A stretch of DNA of 64,000 nt from Puccinia triticina (lineage: Eukaryota > Basidiomycota > Pucciniomycetes > Pucciniales > Pucciniaceae). The first letter of the stretch is position 1. Every line of letters starts with the position of its first letter. A program made the translations under genes and the position numbers. Shown one piece after another: positions 1-11,471 of the stretch. Below the pieces are notes generated by a model, which saw nothing but the letters and a program-made list of their open reading frames with translations, ran no database searches and had not been told where the DNA came from. The stretch is taken from assembly GCF_026914185.1 (NCBI RefSeq), contig NC_070566.1:1550001-1614000 (forward strand), given 5' to 3'.

Positions 1-67
1 AAAGACAAAATCTATCTACATCAGATCCACAGCCACTAAATCAGGGGTAAAAGCATTTTTTTCTTAC

Positions 68-353
68 CTTCTGGACAAAAACTGCTCTTCCATGTATCCA
101 AATTGCGCATAAAATTGGTGGGGATATTGGGTGCACTCCAGCAATTTTGGCTGGAATTTTGAAGATCTGGGATTTCAAGACTTCCTAATTCGTGAAAGTT
201 GGGTTCTGATGCATACCACTCAATGTCACTGTTGGTAACTGTTGATGGCGAAGGTCCTGCAAATGGTGGGAGATGAGTATTGATGAAGAACTCTGAGGAG
301 GAAATCAGAGCAACCATTGGAACAAGCAAGTAACAATGGTAAGATTTATTCAT
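68..353 (-). CDS. 5' exon of a putative secreted protein, cut by the window edge
   Basis: The ATG at 353 opens a 95-codon exon that ends at a good donor (GTAAGA just below position 68), so the gene continues by splicing toward and past the left edge of the window. The product begins MNKSYHCYLLVPMVALISSS, a basic start followed by a hydrophobic stretch that looks like a signal peptide. The rest of the exon is polar and rich in Ser, Pro and Asn. I do not recognise a family. Secretion is inferred from the N-terminus only, and there is too little sequence to tell an effector candidate from an ordinary wall or secreted protein. The in-frame codons upstream of 353 lack an ATG, which fixes the start. 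Confidence 0.5.
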
Positions 354-3300
354 TGTGAACAATTTGGAGTAAACTTAGTTTTCCGGGTACTCAATTTGGG
401 GGATGAACTTTTGGATTGTGGTGTGTCATCTTCATGTAAAAAGATGGGACCTGGACTTCTGATTGAGACTTTGATTCAAGACGTATGGTACACAATGCCA
501 TCTTGCTGAAAAGATGTCTCAATCTAACTCGCCTCATGTTCATGTGACATTAGTAGTGTTTCATGGTACGCAGCTGTATGACCTGGTGAAAATTATCACT
601 TCTTGGAGGCCGTCGCAGCAGTACAGTATAACGTCAAAACCATCAAGATTATTTTCCAGGGGCTGGACCAATGTTGAACGCCAGAATGATTGAGCTTAAC
701 AAAACCTCTCTGGAGGCCCTGCAGGGTCTCTGTTGCGCGAAGCGCGACGGACGGCTAATTTATGCCTCTTCAGAGCTTCGAAGGAAGGGACTGATTAGTT
801 TTGGGAATGGACCACTCAAGCGAGAGAAAGCGGGGTAATTGTTTGATCTTGCTTAATTTTTGAATGAGTTTCTTTCCAAGACACCAATCCACATCAGCTA
901 TTACGAAAATTTACCTGTTGTTTCTTTTTGACGCAGGTACTTCGCACACTGTGGGGGTCGGCGAGTCGCTGACGCGACCCCTGTGCGCGCTTCTTTCAAC
1001 ACTTTTAATTTTCAAACTCAAAAATTAACCAATCCTTTGCCAATCATTTAAAGAGAGAGCGGAGACCCTTTGTGGGAAAAATCCTGATTACATTTCACAG
1101 TCTGGAGGTGATTGAGGTTCCTCCTCCACACGCTTGATAAGTAGAGGTTCAGCTCCATCTCCTCCATGCTATCGTGAAGAAACGCCTGGAAAGAATTCTA
1201 CGCGTAAATTTTCTTTGGAAATGTCGGATTTTTTGGGCTTGTACTCCTCTTCCCATGGACAAACAAAATCGGAGGACGACGAAGCATCTAGCATCAGAAC
1301 ATGATCTTCACCGTACACCTTGAACTCCCCGGACCGACATTGCCATGCCAGAATGTGGTTGGTGCTCCTCGTCGCTGGCTAAATGTTCTTCCTTTATGCG
1401 TCGGTGGCCCATGGGCCATGCCCAACGCCGAATGATAATCGTGACTTGTAGTGGACGCGAACAGCTCACGATCATCAGCGGTTGACGTATACTTGGCAGT
1501 ATAGGGCCAGAAGCTCGAGTGATTCAAAAGCAAAGCCTGCTGATCAAAAACATGGATAAATAGGGGACCACTCCGACCGAATAGCGTTGCAAAACTTGTT
1601 CAACAAGCCTGAAGACGGACCTTAACACTAACCAAATTACCATTAACCTCTCTGCCTAAGCCTAGTCTAGATGTCCTCGAGTCGGAGGAATCAGCCGACG
1701 CAGATGGTAGGGGTCTTATTGATATCCGTTAAGCTTTTGAGTACTAGGTCATATCAAGCTTTCATCAGTATACAAGCCAACCATCAACTGATGGCTGTTT
1801 GTGATATGAAGCTGACCCATTGCCTGCAAGAGGTGTATACATACAAACAACCTGCATAACATCAAATCTTCTTGACTCTCGTCCGACTTGACAAAAAACA
1901 GGCGGAAGCCTCGCTCTCATTGAATCGGTATGAACAAAGATATCACTCGTTTGCTCTGGTCCTCTTGACGGCTGTGTGCTGGTGTTTGTATGCACATTTT
2001 TTTCCTCTAGTGAGAATTCCAAGGGAAGACGCTGGAAAGAGACTGAGAGATCAGAATGGCGGTGTTTGATGTGCGGGAGTTCGTCGGGACAATGGCACTT
2101 TTGAGATGAAGATTTTGGGGGGCATGTGGAAGCCTTCAAAACAAGCATCACGGCCCTCCCCCAAGAATCAGACCGACCCACTATGAGTTTCCTCAATGAA
2201 ATGGCAAGACAGAGCAGCGGATTGGATGATTTGCTCATAAAACCGGCTGGACCTGCGAGGGTGTTGGAGATATCCACTGCTGGTGCATGCAATTCGAACC
2301 TCATAGAACAAAGAACACCGCTACTACCACATGACGCTTCCGACCAGACACGGATGTGCAAAAGACTTCCTCGATCAATCAGGGGTTCAATCTACTTCCC
2401 ACGTTATTCTGCGCCCAACCACTACTCTGGCCTTCTGCATTGAAGTGTGGATCCCCCCGCCCCCCAGAAAAAAATGACCAATCTCGACACCATAAAGTTT
2501 CATCGGCTATTTCTCGTTTGATACGAGCGGCCATCCTGTTACAACTTAAATATTTGCATCATTCTATCATCGTATGTTGGTAGAGGTTGGTAGGACTTTG
2601 TGTTGAGAGGATAGACACAAAGTCGACCAAATTGCTTTGGGTTTTTTCTTGCTTTCTTCTGGCCGCCAACCCGGTCGAGTTTAAAGTTTTATGAGCTGAT
2701 GATTAAATACATGAATATATTTAAATTTTGTTTGAAGCGGCTCAAGCTCTAAACCTTTCAGGCCCAAACGTTTGATAGACACAGACTGAGTCATTCTTCC
2801 TCTGAGTCTGACTCTTCTTTGACTCCTTCGTGACTCATATTCTCATCTGGGAACATGTATGTATGTATGTAAAATGGGCTGTAAAAACGTGAGGAGGATC
2901 CGCCGGCCATCGACTGAGAAATCCACAAGCGTAGATAGCCTGTCGAGGATAACAGTTCTTGGCCGCAGAGGAGGAATCTGAAAGGTTCTTCCAATCTCAG
3001 CCAGACTCTCAGGATATTTGCCAGTGTCAGTGACTAACATCGATAGATATGATTGGCCAATGTTTATAGCGATTTGTCTATCTTCTCTGTCCATTGGAGC
3101 TCCTCTAGGTAGACCTCTTGCTCTTCCAAGAGAGGCCTCTTGCGTTTCCTTCTTTTTTTCCCTGCAGAGTGTGCCTGTTCCGAATATTCTCGTCCTCTTG
3201 GCTTTGAGTGTGCCCTGATCGACCGACAAGTGAGATCGAAAGAGTTGGCGGTTGAAAAAAAGGAACAAGCAAGCCGGTAAACAGAGAGCCTTCTCTGCAA

Positions 3301-4480
3301 GTAGCACTCGACCCAACGACGTTCCAGACTGGCACCCATGGACAGAAAGAAAGAAAGCAACAATCCACACGCTGAGAGCTGAAATGCTCAACCTGGTCAG
3401 TCTCAGTCTCCCCGCCGCCTCCTCCCATCTTTCACCGTTATTTTACTGTTCGGAAGCCTTGCGCCATCGAATCGATCACTAAACTTCCAGCCAATCCAGT
3501 TCCTTATCTGAGACTCAATCTGTCTTCGTGCTCCTGTTTTGGCCGGGTTGCGATAGCGTTGACCGATCCAATCTGTCGGTTTCCTCTCGACAAGAAAAGA
3601 AGCGCGAGATAGACATTCGCTGGGCTCACTTCATCTCAACTGACACCAGACTTGTTGTTGTTAGCATTAGCTTTCGTTTCCCTTCGACGAACAGTTGGAA
3701 ATATTGTATATCAAGAATCACCTCCCTCCGGGCTCGCCTCATCTCAACAAGCTGCTTCACAGAGCAGCAAGAGCGTCTACAAGAGGCTCGTTTCGGAAAA
3801 CTTTAAAGCCGTTCAAGTTCAGCAACATAGTCCTGTTTTTCCTTTTCCCTCTCTAAAGCCCAGCTCTGCTTCAGGCCATCGATCATTGATACATCTTCAC
3901 TCCAATCCAGCTCATTCTTATAAAGCTGCACCAGAGTGACGGAGAGAACAGAGGAAGGTACGTATCAAAACTATAAAACCGTTTTCTTCTCCTTTCCGAG
4001 TGAGCAATCCGCACGGAAAGTTAGCGAGAAGGAGAAAAAAAATCTGAACATTTTTGAACCCCAGGCCGAACTCAGGAAGCAGTGAATGCGTCTTGCAGCT
4101 GATAGAGGGTCAGTGTATGTGATAGTGATGATTTCCCTCCCCCCTCCTGTTTGTTATATTATCTCCAAATTTTCTTCTTCTTCTACTTACTTCCTCCGAA
4201 TTGATTGACTGCCTTGCTGCCGCTGTCGAGGCCCTACCTAGTACCTCCACCCACCCCTGCCATCCCTCTCTTGGCAAGTTCAGCCACATCAATAATAATA
4301 TTTTTTAGTCTGATCCGCTGTCTCCGTCCTAGCGCCATCCGACTGCTTTCCCCTGGCTAATGTGCCTCCATCTATCGATCGTCTCTGTAGAAACAGCACT
4401 CCATCAATCAGCATAACCTTCAACCAACCAACAAACACCATCCCGCGAGGTCCTCAGTCAATAATCGTACATATAACCTT
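354..4480. other. gene-poor interval, no supported gene
   Basis: Both strands carry scattered open frames, the longest about 198 codons on the minus strand at 1765-2361, but none shows a recognisable domain, a coherent exon chain or protein-like composition. Around 2800-3400 on the minus strand a short frame ends in an acidic tail (SDSEEE) and could be the last exon of an unrecognised gene. The interval may also hold long untranslated leader sequence of the plus-strand gene that starts at 5120. I see no tandem repeat or transposon end in it. Confidence 0.5.
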
Positions 4481-5119
4481 AGTAAGGCATTGACATCTTG
4501 CTTTTTTAATTCTTTTGCTTTCTTTGACCTCCGACCGGATCATATTCCTTTCTTATCCACTTAGTCATTTTCGTTACTTTTTTTTCCTTGCCACGTTTCC
4601 TATTCCATTTTTTCCCTTTCTCTTTTTTTTGCTGCTGTTTTTTACCCTTCTCCTAGTATTCTGGCTGCAGTTTCTTCACCGTTTGAGATTTTAAAGATAT
4701 ACATCTTGGTCTATCTCCTCCTGTTCTCCCACCCCTTTCAGACTCTCGTACCTCTTAACACCATCGTACAACCACATGTAACCAGCCCCATTTGCAGGAT
4801 CCTTCTCCATCTCGTCGTGCTCATCACAAACAGGGTCTTCGTTCAATACACATGCTTACTCCTGCAAACTTCTTTCCCTTTTCTCCACAAGTTTGCAACC
4901 TAGCCTCATCAGCCCACTCGTAACCTTAGCAGTGCCCGTCTTTTTTCGTTTCAGTCCCTCTTTCCCCAGCCAACGGTCCCTTCTACCCTCCAAGCCAGAG
5001 TCACCACCCCACCAACCTACTTTGGCATCCATTTCTAGTCGTCATTCTTAATCACTCAAGACTCCTTCACCACCCATCGCAACTTTTCCCGTCTTCAGCA
5101 AAACTCTCGAAGAGAAAAA
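4481..5119 (+). promoter_or_regulatory. pyrimidine-rich promoter/5' leader of the cold-shock gene
   Basis: About 640 bp immediately before the ATG at 5120 are strongly C+T-rich on the plus strand, with many CTTT, TTTCCT and CCCTTT runs. CT-rich tracts near transcription starts are a known feature of well-expressed fungal genes. The last bases before the start (AGAGAAAAAATG) are A-rich, a favourable fungal start context. The transcription start is not visible. Confidence 0.45.
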
Positions 5120-7764
5120 ATGTCAAATATCAACCCAAGCAATCCCCCTCAAGTCCTTACCTCCGGACCCGCCCCAACTCATAGTCCAGACATGATGGCA
5201 TTCACCCATCCTCATCCAGTCGACCAGCAGGAAATTCAGTTCGACATATCTCGACGTCGCAAGGGGGTTTGCAAGTTTTTCAACTCGCAAAAAGGTTTTG
5301 GGTCAGTCCCCCTTTCTCCTTCATTCCTAAGGTTCCGGTCTGTTGCTCCAATTGTCCAACAGCTAGTGGGGCGGATGCTCAAGATATATATCCCAATCTG
5401 TGTGACGCTTCTGGAGGCATAAGGTGACCTGCCAGCTTTATCTGGAAAACCCGTTGTGTGTTCTCGACAGCGAAATGTGTCCACCCCCCGCCTTTGTCTG
5501 ATTCTCGTCGCACAGTTTATACCAGATGCTCATATCGAAGCAGCGATACAACCGAGAATTGAAGCAACACCACAAATGCGGATTGAGTTCCAGTTCACCC
5601 ACCTGTGACATTATGTTATCATTTTATTTCCGCATCCTTAATTTCATTTTTCGTGTATCCCCATTTCAATAAGTGGTAATACTGACAGCAGTTGTCAACT
5701 TGCAGCTTTATCAATGACGATCATCCCGAAGAGCTGGGTAATCAAGAAGGTCTGTTGGTTCATTCCTTTATCGCGAGCAACACGTCTCCAATCCTCCGGC
5801 CTATCAGCTCAAGCTTTTCGTCACTTTTTCTTGCTTGGAACTTGATTCACCATTTCAGTTTTTGTTCATTACACCTCCATCGAAAGCAAAGGCAATTTTC
5901 GTTCGCTAGCTGAAGTCAGTCCCGAGTTTCTCATTTGAATCAATCAATACTCCTGATCATCTCAGAATCGCGCGTTGAAATTCGCTCGGGTCCGATTGAT
6001 TTCTTATTTTTGCAATCCGCCGTTCTTGACGGGTCCGCTCAAAGGGAGAAGAGGTAAAGAAAACTTTGACCTTTTGACTCATGCTCACAACATCCTTCTG
6101 AAGATGCGCGATTAATTTGCAACGAATTTTCAGGTCGAATATGTGGTTGCACCTGGCCAGAAGGGTTTTCAGGCCACCGAAGTGACGGGTCCAGCCGGTA
6201 AGTTGGCCAAAATTTCAAGAAACTTCCTCGGATAGGAGTAGCGATCAGGCCTCCTTTCCCCTTTCCCATTTTCTTCCGCTCCTTCTGGGGTATCAAGTTG
6301 AAGCTTTGCCAGGGTACCTGTCATATCTAGAGTACCCAAAAATAGCTTGAAAATCTGGAACCCAGCCAACTTGCATAATTATATGGTCTTCTCACAGCAA
6401 ACACCTCCCCGCACACCAACGTACTGCAGACCGTTTCCACCTTCCGGATGGAAGAGAAGCATGAAGAGGTTTCATTGGGTTGACGCCAAGTTAGATGAGG
6501 AACTACCTAACCTATGTCTTTGCGCATCCTCTGCACTCTTCCCAAAATCCTCGCTCCCGGTCTTCTCGCCTGATCTCTGTGATGTGTTCAGTTTCCGCGT
6601 CTGTGACCAGTCCATATTTACTGAAAATTGTATCTTTGTTTTTTTCAATCTTTCTCTGTGCGCGTGTCGTGACTATCTGTGTATGTGTCTCTGTGCATAC
6701 ATTCTGTGTGATGGTTGCCGCCGGTATCATCTGTGTTGTCCCTCTGGCTGCGGGTTCGATCAACCGATTCTTATGCGTCGACGTTCGCCGATCCTCCTGA
6801 AAACCCCTTCAATCTGGCTGCGGATATCACTCAACAATTGGATCGTGGATATTCATACTCCTATAGGACGAGCTGTGCAGGGAGATGTCAAGTCGAAAAT
6901 GCCGAAGACACCGACCTTTGTACCTTACCCCATGGGCATTATGCGTGAGTACTTGCCTCGCTCCCGGCTCTAGATGCACGTTGGCTTTGACCATCACCCT
7001 TTGAAGCTTCATGCTTGATCCGCAGTTTCGAATTATGTAGCTGAACCTAAGGCTAATTCGACATGTGTATCATCTTTCATTCACTTTTGATGAGCAGCTG
7101 CCGCGGGAGCCTACGCATTGGCCGGTCCGGGTTCGCCGTACATGCAACCTGACCCTTACATGACGGCGGGTGCCTATCCAGCTCCATATCCGGGACAGGT
7201 ATTTTACATCCCCTCTCCCATGGGAGTGATTGCAGGCGGCCATTCGCCTAACTTGACGGCGATGTCACCGTACGCGGGTGCGACAAGTCCCCATCCGTCA
7301 ACCCGGTCACCTACCGTCCCATTTACACACCATCAGCATGGTCAGGTGGCCATGGCTCTCTCGCCCCAACCCGCCGCGGGTGGATTTGGATTCGGAAGCC
7401 CTTCGATGGCGTACGGCTTTGGTGGCTCTTCACAATCTGCAGGGCTCCCGGGAGCCTCGCCCGGTGCTGGAAGTGGGGTGGGCGAGATGCGATCGCCAAG
7501 AATCATTGGCGCAGGTGGCGGAGGCAGTCGGGGATTTGTCGGCTCGTCCAATTTTGGTGCCGGTGAGTCGATCAACTCCTACCGAAGGTCATTGTATCTT
7601 TAGACTAAATCAGATTTCCTTCAACAGAGCAAATTCATCCCCGAGCTGGTCCGGTCGGAAGCGCAGGCGGACAAAACCAGCTCCGAGGCTTTTCGAATGG
7701 GGGCGGAAGTTCCGGCTCACTTTTGTATACTACCGGCAGCGGGATTCCACCAAATCATCACTAA
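5120..7764 (+). CDS. Cold-shock-domain RNA-binding protein, 8 exons
   Basis: Exons read as 5120-5301, 5706-5749, 5859-5914, 6134-6197, 6398-6468, 6881-6944, 7098-7562 and 7628-7764. They join in frame to 360 residues. Residues about 47-115 form a cold-shock domain: KGVCKFFNSQKGFGFI contains the RNP1-type motif, followed by VFVHYT (RNP2-type), a conserved FRSLAE turn and VEYVVAPGQKGFQATEVTGP. Such domains bind single-stranded RNA or DNA. The remaining ~200 residues are low complexity (Gly, Ser, Pro, Ala, Tyr), probably disordered and prone to condensation. The residues GQ that usually follow SLAE are absent at the exon 3/4 joint, so that joint may be off or truly shortened. The domain is split by four introns. 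Fungal relatives are thought to act in translation or mRNA stability, but the target is unknown. Confidence 0.9.
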
Positions 7765-8096
7765 AACTGTGGACCGTTATCAAAGGGGCCTGCCTATGTC
7801 TTTTGTTTTGTAAATTGTTTCCGATTCAGTCAGGCATACCCCCACCTCTCCCCTCTCCATGCGATCTGAAAGAAGAAGAAGACATTCGATTCTATAGGTT
7901 TTATTTGTCGATCACAAAGCATCACTCCTCCCTTCCCGCTCTTTGCTCTCTTAAGCATCCATATTCACTCAGACTTGAATCGGTTTTTAGAATACGAACA
8001 CCAACACAAAAGCAGTCCGAATTAGAAAACCCTTCCTTCCCCTCCCCCAGTGTAGCTTTGAGTGGTTTGTTTTGTTCTGGTTCACAGATTATTGAA

Positions 8097-8102
8097 AATA
8101 AA
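8097..8102 (+). terminator. candidate polyadenylation signal AATAAA
   Basis: A canonical AATAAA lies about 330 bp past the stop of the cold-shock gene, followed by a T-rich stretch with GTGTTC and TTTT runs. Fungal poly(A) signals are loose, so this is only a plausible site. Confidence 0.35.
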
Positions 8103-8204
8103 TGAAACCCTGTCAGACTAGTTCTTTTTGAGTGTTCTTTTTTCTCTCCTGTTGCTTTTGGTTGTTTTCAGATCAGTCTCACCTTGCCGTTATTTTCTCT
8201 AATT

Positions 8205-8228
8205 ACACATACATACATACATACATAA
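8205..8228. repeat. (ACAT)n microsatellite
   Basis: Five to six consecutive ACAT units, with further ATACATA-rich sequence around 8410-8470. Confidence 0.8.
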
Positions 8229-9789
8229 TTACACATGATAAGCATTTCTTACTTAGATCAATATACTTGTTTTAAATTGTGTTTGAAAAAACACAAAGAG
8301 AATTTTCTTTGCAGTTCCCTGCTGTGTGTTGGCCTTTTGATTGAATTTTTTTCTTCACTTCAAAACTTGTGTTTGTCTCTTCTGGTTCCTCTTTTTTCTT
8401 CCAAAAAAATACATACAGTAGAGCAAAAAAGCATAATACAATACATAATAAATACATAATCACAAAGACAGATACATATTCAGACTACACAGAGCACTGT
8501 CACCCATCCTGACAACTCTTTTTTATGATCATGCCTGCTCAATATCCACAAGAACATAAATTTATATAGTGACTAGGTCCCTAGCACTGTGGGTGTAATT
8601 TCCTGTTGAAAACCCAATTCTGGGATGGCAATTTGGGAATATTTATAGATTGCCACCATGATTGAGCCTGGTGAAAATTTCTGACTTTTACTGAGCTGGA
8701 GACCCAAAATAGCATAGGAGGTACCCGTGGTACCTCCCAGGCGGTGCCAGGTGCAGTACTAGGTAACTGAAATTGGCCAAAAAGTGGTGCGGTACCCAGG
8801 TCCCAAATGACTATCTCTACGCAAGACAGGCCATTTTTCCAGGTGGAGTCATGCAGGTCCGGTGTGGTGTTCAAACCAGTACAGGCCCTCAAGATCATCA
8901 AAATCTTCAAGTCAGCAAGATCAGCAATCTCACCAGCAAGACTTTGACCTCAAGATCCCTCAATATCCCTTCTCATAGTTTCTCACTTCCTCAAGATTCT
9001 CAATCCTTCCCAGATTCTTTCTTTTCCTTTCTTGGTCCTAACACATGAGTCATGTGGGTTTTGTTCTGTTCTGTTTTGTTTTGTTTTCTGTTAGATTCTT
9101 TATCATTTGATTGTGTGTTCTCTTTCTTCTTATTCTTATTGGTGTTGCTTTATCTTTGATTGTTGTGGTGTTTTCTTCTCTTTCTTCTTTTTTTCCTCTT
9201 TTCCTGTTTGATGTTTGTAGCAAGGGTGGGCCGTTACATTACCCGTAATTGGGAACGTAACTGTAACATAACTTTTAAAGTTACGTTACCCAGTAGTTAC
9301 AGATACCTTAATTTTAGTTACGATATCTGCCACAGAATAAAGGCTGTTTATTTTCTAGTTATGTTACCCAGATTTTTCAACAAAATGGGTTACGTTACAG
9401 GTTTGCCGTAACTTTCCAAGGGAAATGACTATTTGTGGGTTTTTTTGTTCAATATGAGTACCAGCGGTGGGCAGATACGTTCTCCAAATGGATAACTCTG
9501 AGGGTAACGTAACCTTTACAGTTACGTTATCTGCTAGTTACAGATATCTAATTTGGAGTTACAATATCTCCTGCAGAAAATGGGCTCCATTTTATATAGT
9601 TACGTTCCCTGGTTATTTTGAACAAAACCAGTTACATTGAATTTTTTCCCAGATTTGGGTAACTTTGGTGTAACTTTCTGGTAAATGCCCTGATTTGTGG
9701 TTGTTTTTATCAATTTGAGCAAGATTTTTGCTCAAGTTGACACTAAAAAACCACATTGACTCAGTATGCTGCCAGGAAGCCAGATTAAA

Positions 9790-9876
9790 AGTTGTTCAGA
9801 GTGAGGGTTGAACTCACAACTTCAAACATCACTAATCTCAGAGAGGCAAGCCTTAACCAATAACACTATGGGCAAA
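9790..9876 (-). pseudogene. tRNA-like segment inside the inner MITE
   Basis: Read on the minus strand, this resembles the D-arm to T-arm part of a tRNA: TGGTTAAGGC (box A-like) and, about 50 bases on, GAGTTCAACCCTC (box B-like). Stems are too degraded for a working tRNA. It sits about 324 bp from the left end of the inner element. Confidence 0.45.
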
Positions 9877-9880
9877 TAAG

Positions 9881-10004
9881 TGTTGTTGTGGCCCGCAGCG
9901 TCACCTGACGTTGCATTTGAGGTCGCAGCCGCAGTGACTGCGCCTACTTGCGCAGTCATGCGGGCTTGCAACAACAGGGTGACGCTGCATTCCCGCAGCA
10001 ACAG
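9881..10004. repeat. short GC-rich palindrome inside the inner MITE
   Basis: TGTTGTTGTGGCCCGCAGCG at the left is answered by an inverted CGCTGCATTCCCGCAGCAACA at the right, with GGTGAC/GTCACC continuing the pairing. The outer MITE lacks this block at the equivalent place, so it is probably a third-level insertion of a tiny foldback element. Confidence 0.5.
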
Positions 10005-10344
10005 CTACATGCCTGTAGTGTAAGCTAAAGACATGATACCAACTTGCTCTTTTTTCAATAATCTCAAACTCCTTTACAAAAAGCCCCATATCAAAAAAGT
10101 TATGTTACCAAAAACAGAAAAAATCAGGTTGAAAAAAAAGTTACTTTACTATACTTTACTGCACACATTTTGTACATTACCAAAATGGCCAATTTGGATA
10201 ACTAAAAATATGTTACGTTATCCAATTTCACTGCCGTAACGTAAAGTAACATATCTGCCCACTGCTGTGAGTACGTATTGGGCTCAAGTTGATGTAAAAC
10301 AGCCACTGATGCCAGTTTCTACCCAGGGTGTCAGGTCAAAATAG

Positions 10345-10425
10345 GTGCACAGTGAGAATTGAACCCGCAACCTGCATGTTGCAAAACATGCAAGAGGCAA
10401 GCACTAACCATTATATTGCTAAATT
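10345..10425 (-). pseudogene. tRNA-like segment inside the outer MITE
   Basis: On the minus strand: TGGTTAGTGCTTGCCTC (box A-like), a GCATG/CATGC stem in the anticodon-arm position, then GCGGGTTCAATTCTC (box B-like). It is better preserved than the inner copy. After removing the nested insertion it lies about 313 bp from the outer element's left end, the same place as in the inner copy, so it belongs to the element. The anticodon loop is irregular (8 nt), so it is unlikely to be a functional tRNA. Confidence 0.5.
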
Positions 10426-11084
10426 CATTATTCAAATGATCAATTTTTTGGAAAATATTGAACAAAAAAAATTCACCCCAATAAATTAAGTTACGTTATC
10501 CAAAACCTCCAAAACTCAAAAATAAAAAAAAGTTACTTTACATTACGTTACTCAAAAAAAATGTTACGTTACCCAAATGGCTAATTTGGATAACTAAAAA
10601 AAAGTTACGGTATCCAATTAGCCCTCCGTAACATACCATAACATAACTGCCCACCCTTGTTTGTAGTTGGGGATGTGATGACATGTCACTCCCCAGAGTC
10701 CAAGTTCAAGTTCGAACTTGGAGGATGGGACGGCATGGGACTTGCTCTGATCCAAGAGAAATTCCATCACCCTTTTCTGATCCGCTGGCAGTATCCCCAG
10801 CACTATTCCTGATCCCCTTATCATCATCATCCAATCCTCAACAAACCAACCACTACCAACGGGATTCCATCCCCGTTGTCTCTCAAAAATCCACCCCCAA
10901 CACTATCACTTTTCAATCCGCATCTCATTTTCCGGACCACCCATGAGGGAAGCTCAACAGCACCTATCCCCACAACGCTCTGCCTACTGCCTGGCAAGGT
11001 AGGAGTTCCACACCAACCAACCTTACGTTCCACGTCTTGCCAGCGGGGACAGAGCTCTGTGGTGTAGTAACACGTCAACCACTG

Positions 11085-11315
11085 AGTAACACAATAAGGA
11101 GGGGTAAATGGCCCCCTCTGGCCAATATATTTTGCAATATTTGCCCCTCTGCACCGCCAGATATTGTAACTAATGTAAAAAAACAAAATTGCCTGAGGTG
11201 TGATATTGTAACACACTTCTCTTACTGTTAACGGTAATGGTAACAAGCAAAAAATTGTAACACTATTGGTATGTTACTGATAACCATACCATACCTAACC
11301 ACCATTGCATGCGAC
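11085..11315. repeat. partial copy of the CAATGG-type element
   Basis: Matches the right part of 13668-14072: AATGGCCCCCTCTG, ATATTGTAACACAC, AACAAGCAAAAAATTG and the end CCTAACCACCATTG. The left end was not found, so it is truncated or too diverged. Confidence 0.6.
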
Positions 11316-11471
11316 ATGACAACTTCTTTGGCCTCAATTTTATATTTTGAAATTTGTGATGTGAAATCAATCCAAAACATGTGGGTGAAATGAATTCTTC
11401 ACATAATTTATCACAAGTAGTCATAAATGATTCCCTCAAAGTGACAGGAGCTTCCTAGAATTTAACAAAAA

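Larger units (their letters stand above)
9462..10267. mobile_element. hAT-like MITE of the same family (inner, nested copy)
   Basis: Ends CAGCGGTGGGCAG and CTGCCCACTGCTG form a terminal inverted repeat. The flanks TGAGTAC at 9455-9461 and 10268-10274 are the target-site duplication (7 clear bases, 7 of 8 if the terminal G is shared). Subterminal GTTACGTTA motifs match the outer copy, so one family member jumped into another. Confidence 0.78.
9221..10658. mobile_element. hAT-like MITE (outer copy)
   Basis: The ends are inverted (CAAGGGTGGGC at the left, GCCCACCCTT at the right) and flanked by a perfect 8-bp duplication, GTTTGTAG, at 9213-9220 and 10659-10666. An 8-bp duplication and CAxxGGTGGGC-type ends fit the hAT superfamily. 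Subterminal regions are packed with GTTACGTTA / TAACGTAAC motifs. It has no transposase frame and is non-autonomous. Without the inner insertion its length is about 0.6 kb. A paralogous unoccupied locus near 47636 supports the insertion. Confidence 0.8.
8560..10815 (+). repeat. dispersed repeat A, copy 1, split by a hAT-like insertion
   Basis: The parts 8830-9212 and 10667-10815 together match 47320-47800 in order, and 34640-35040 in part. Shared marks are a CCTCAAGATCATCAA-type stretch, CTAACACATG, a T/G-rich run, then GGATGTGATG and a short protein-like frame (GMGLALI, KFHHPF, WQYPQ). The 47-kb copy is continuous where this one holds the element at 9221-10658. The nature of the parent element is unknown; the recurring boundaries suggest a retrotransposon or its 3' part. 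Confidence 0.6.

Noticed and set aside
940..1000. GC-rich imperfect palindrome around GGGTCGGCGAGTCGCTGACGC
   Set aside because: Short, single occurrence, and pairing is interrupted. No basis for a structural or origin call.
1765..2361. 198-codon minus-strand open frame
   Set aside because: No domain, no splice partners, and another frame is open opposite. Not enough to call a gene.
2790..3428. Overlapping minus frames, one ending in an acidic SDSEEE tail
   Set aside because: Could be a 3' exon, but I could not build a consistent exon chain or recognise the product.
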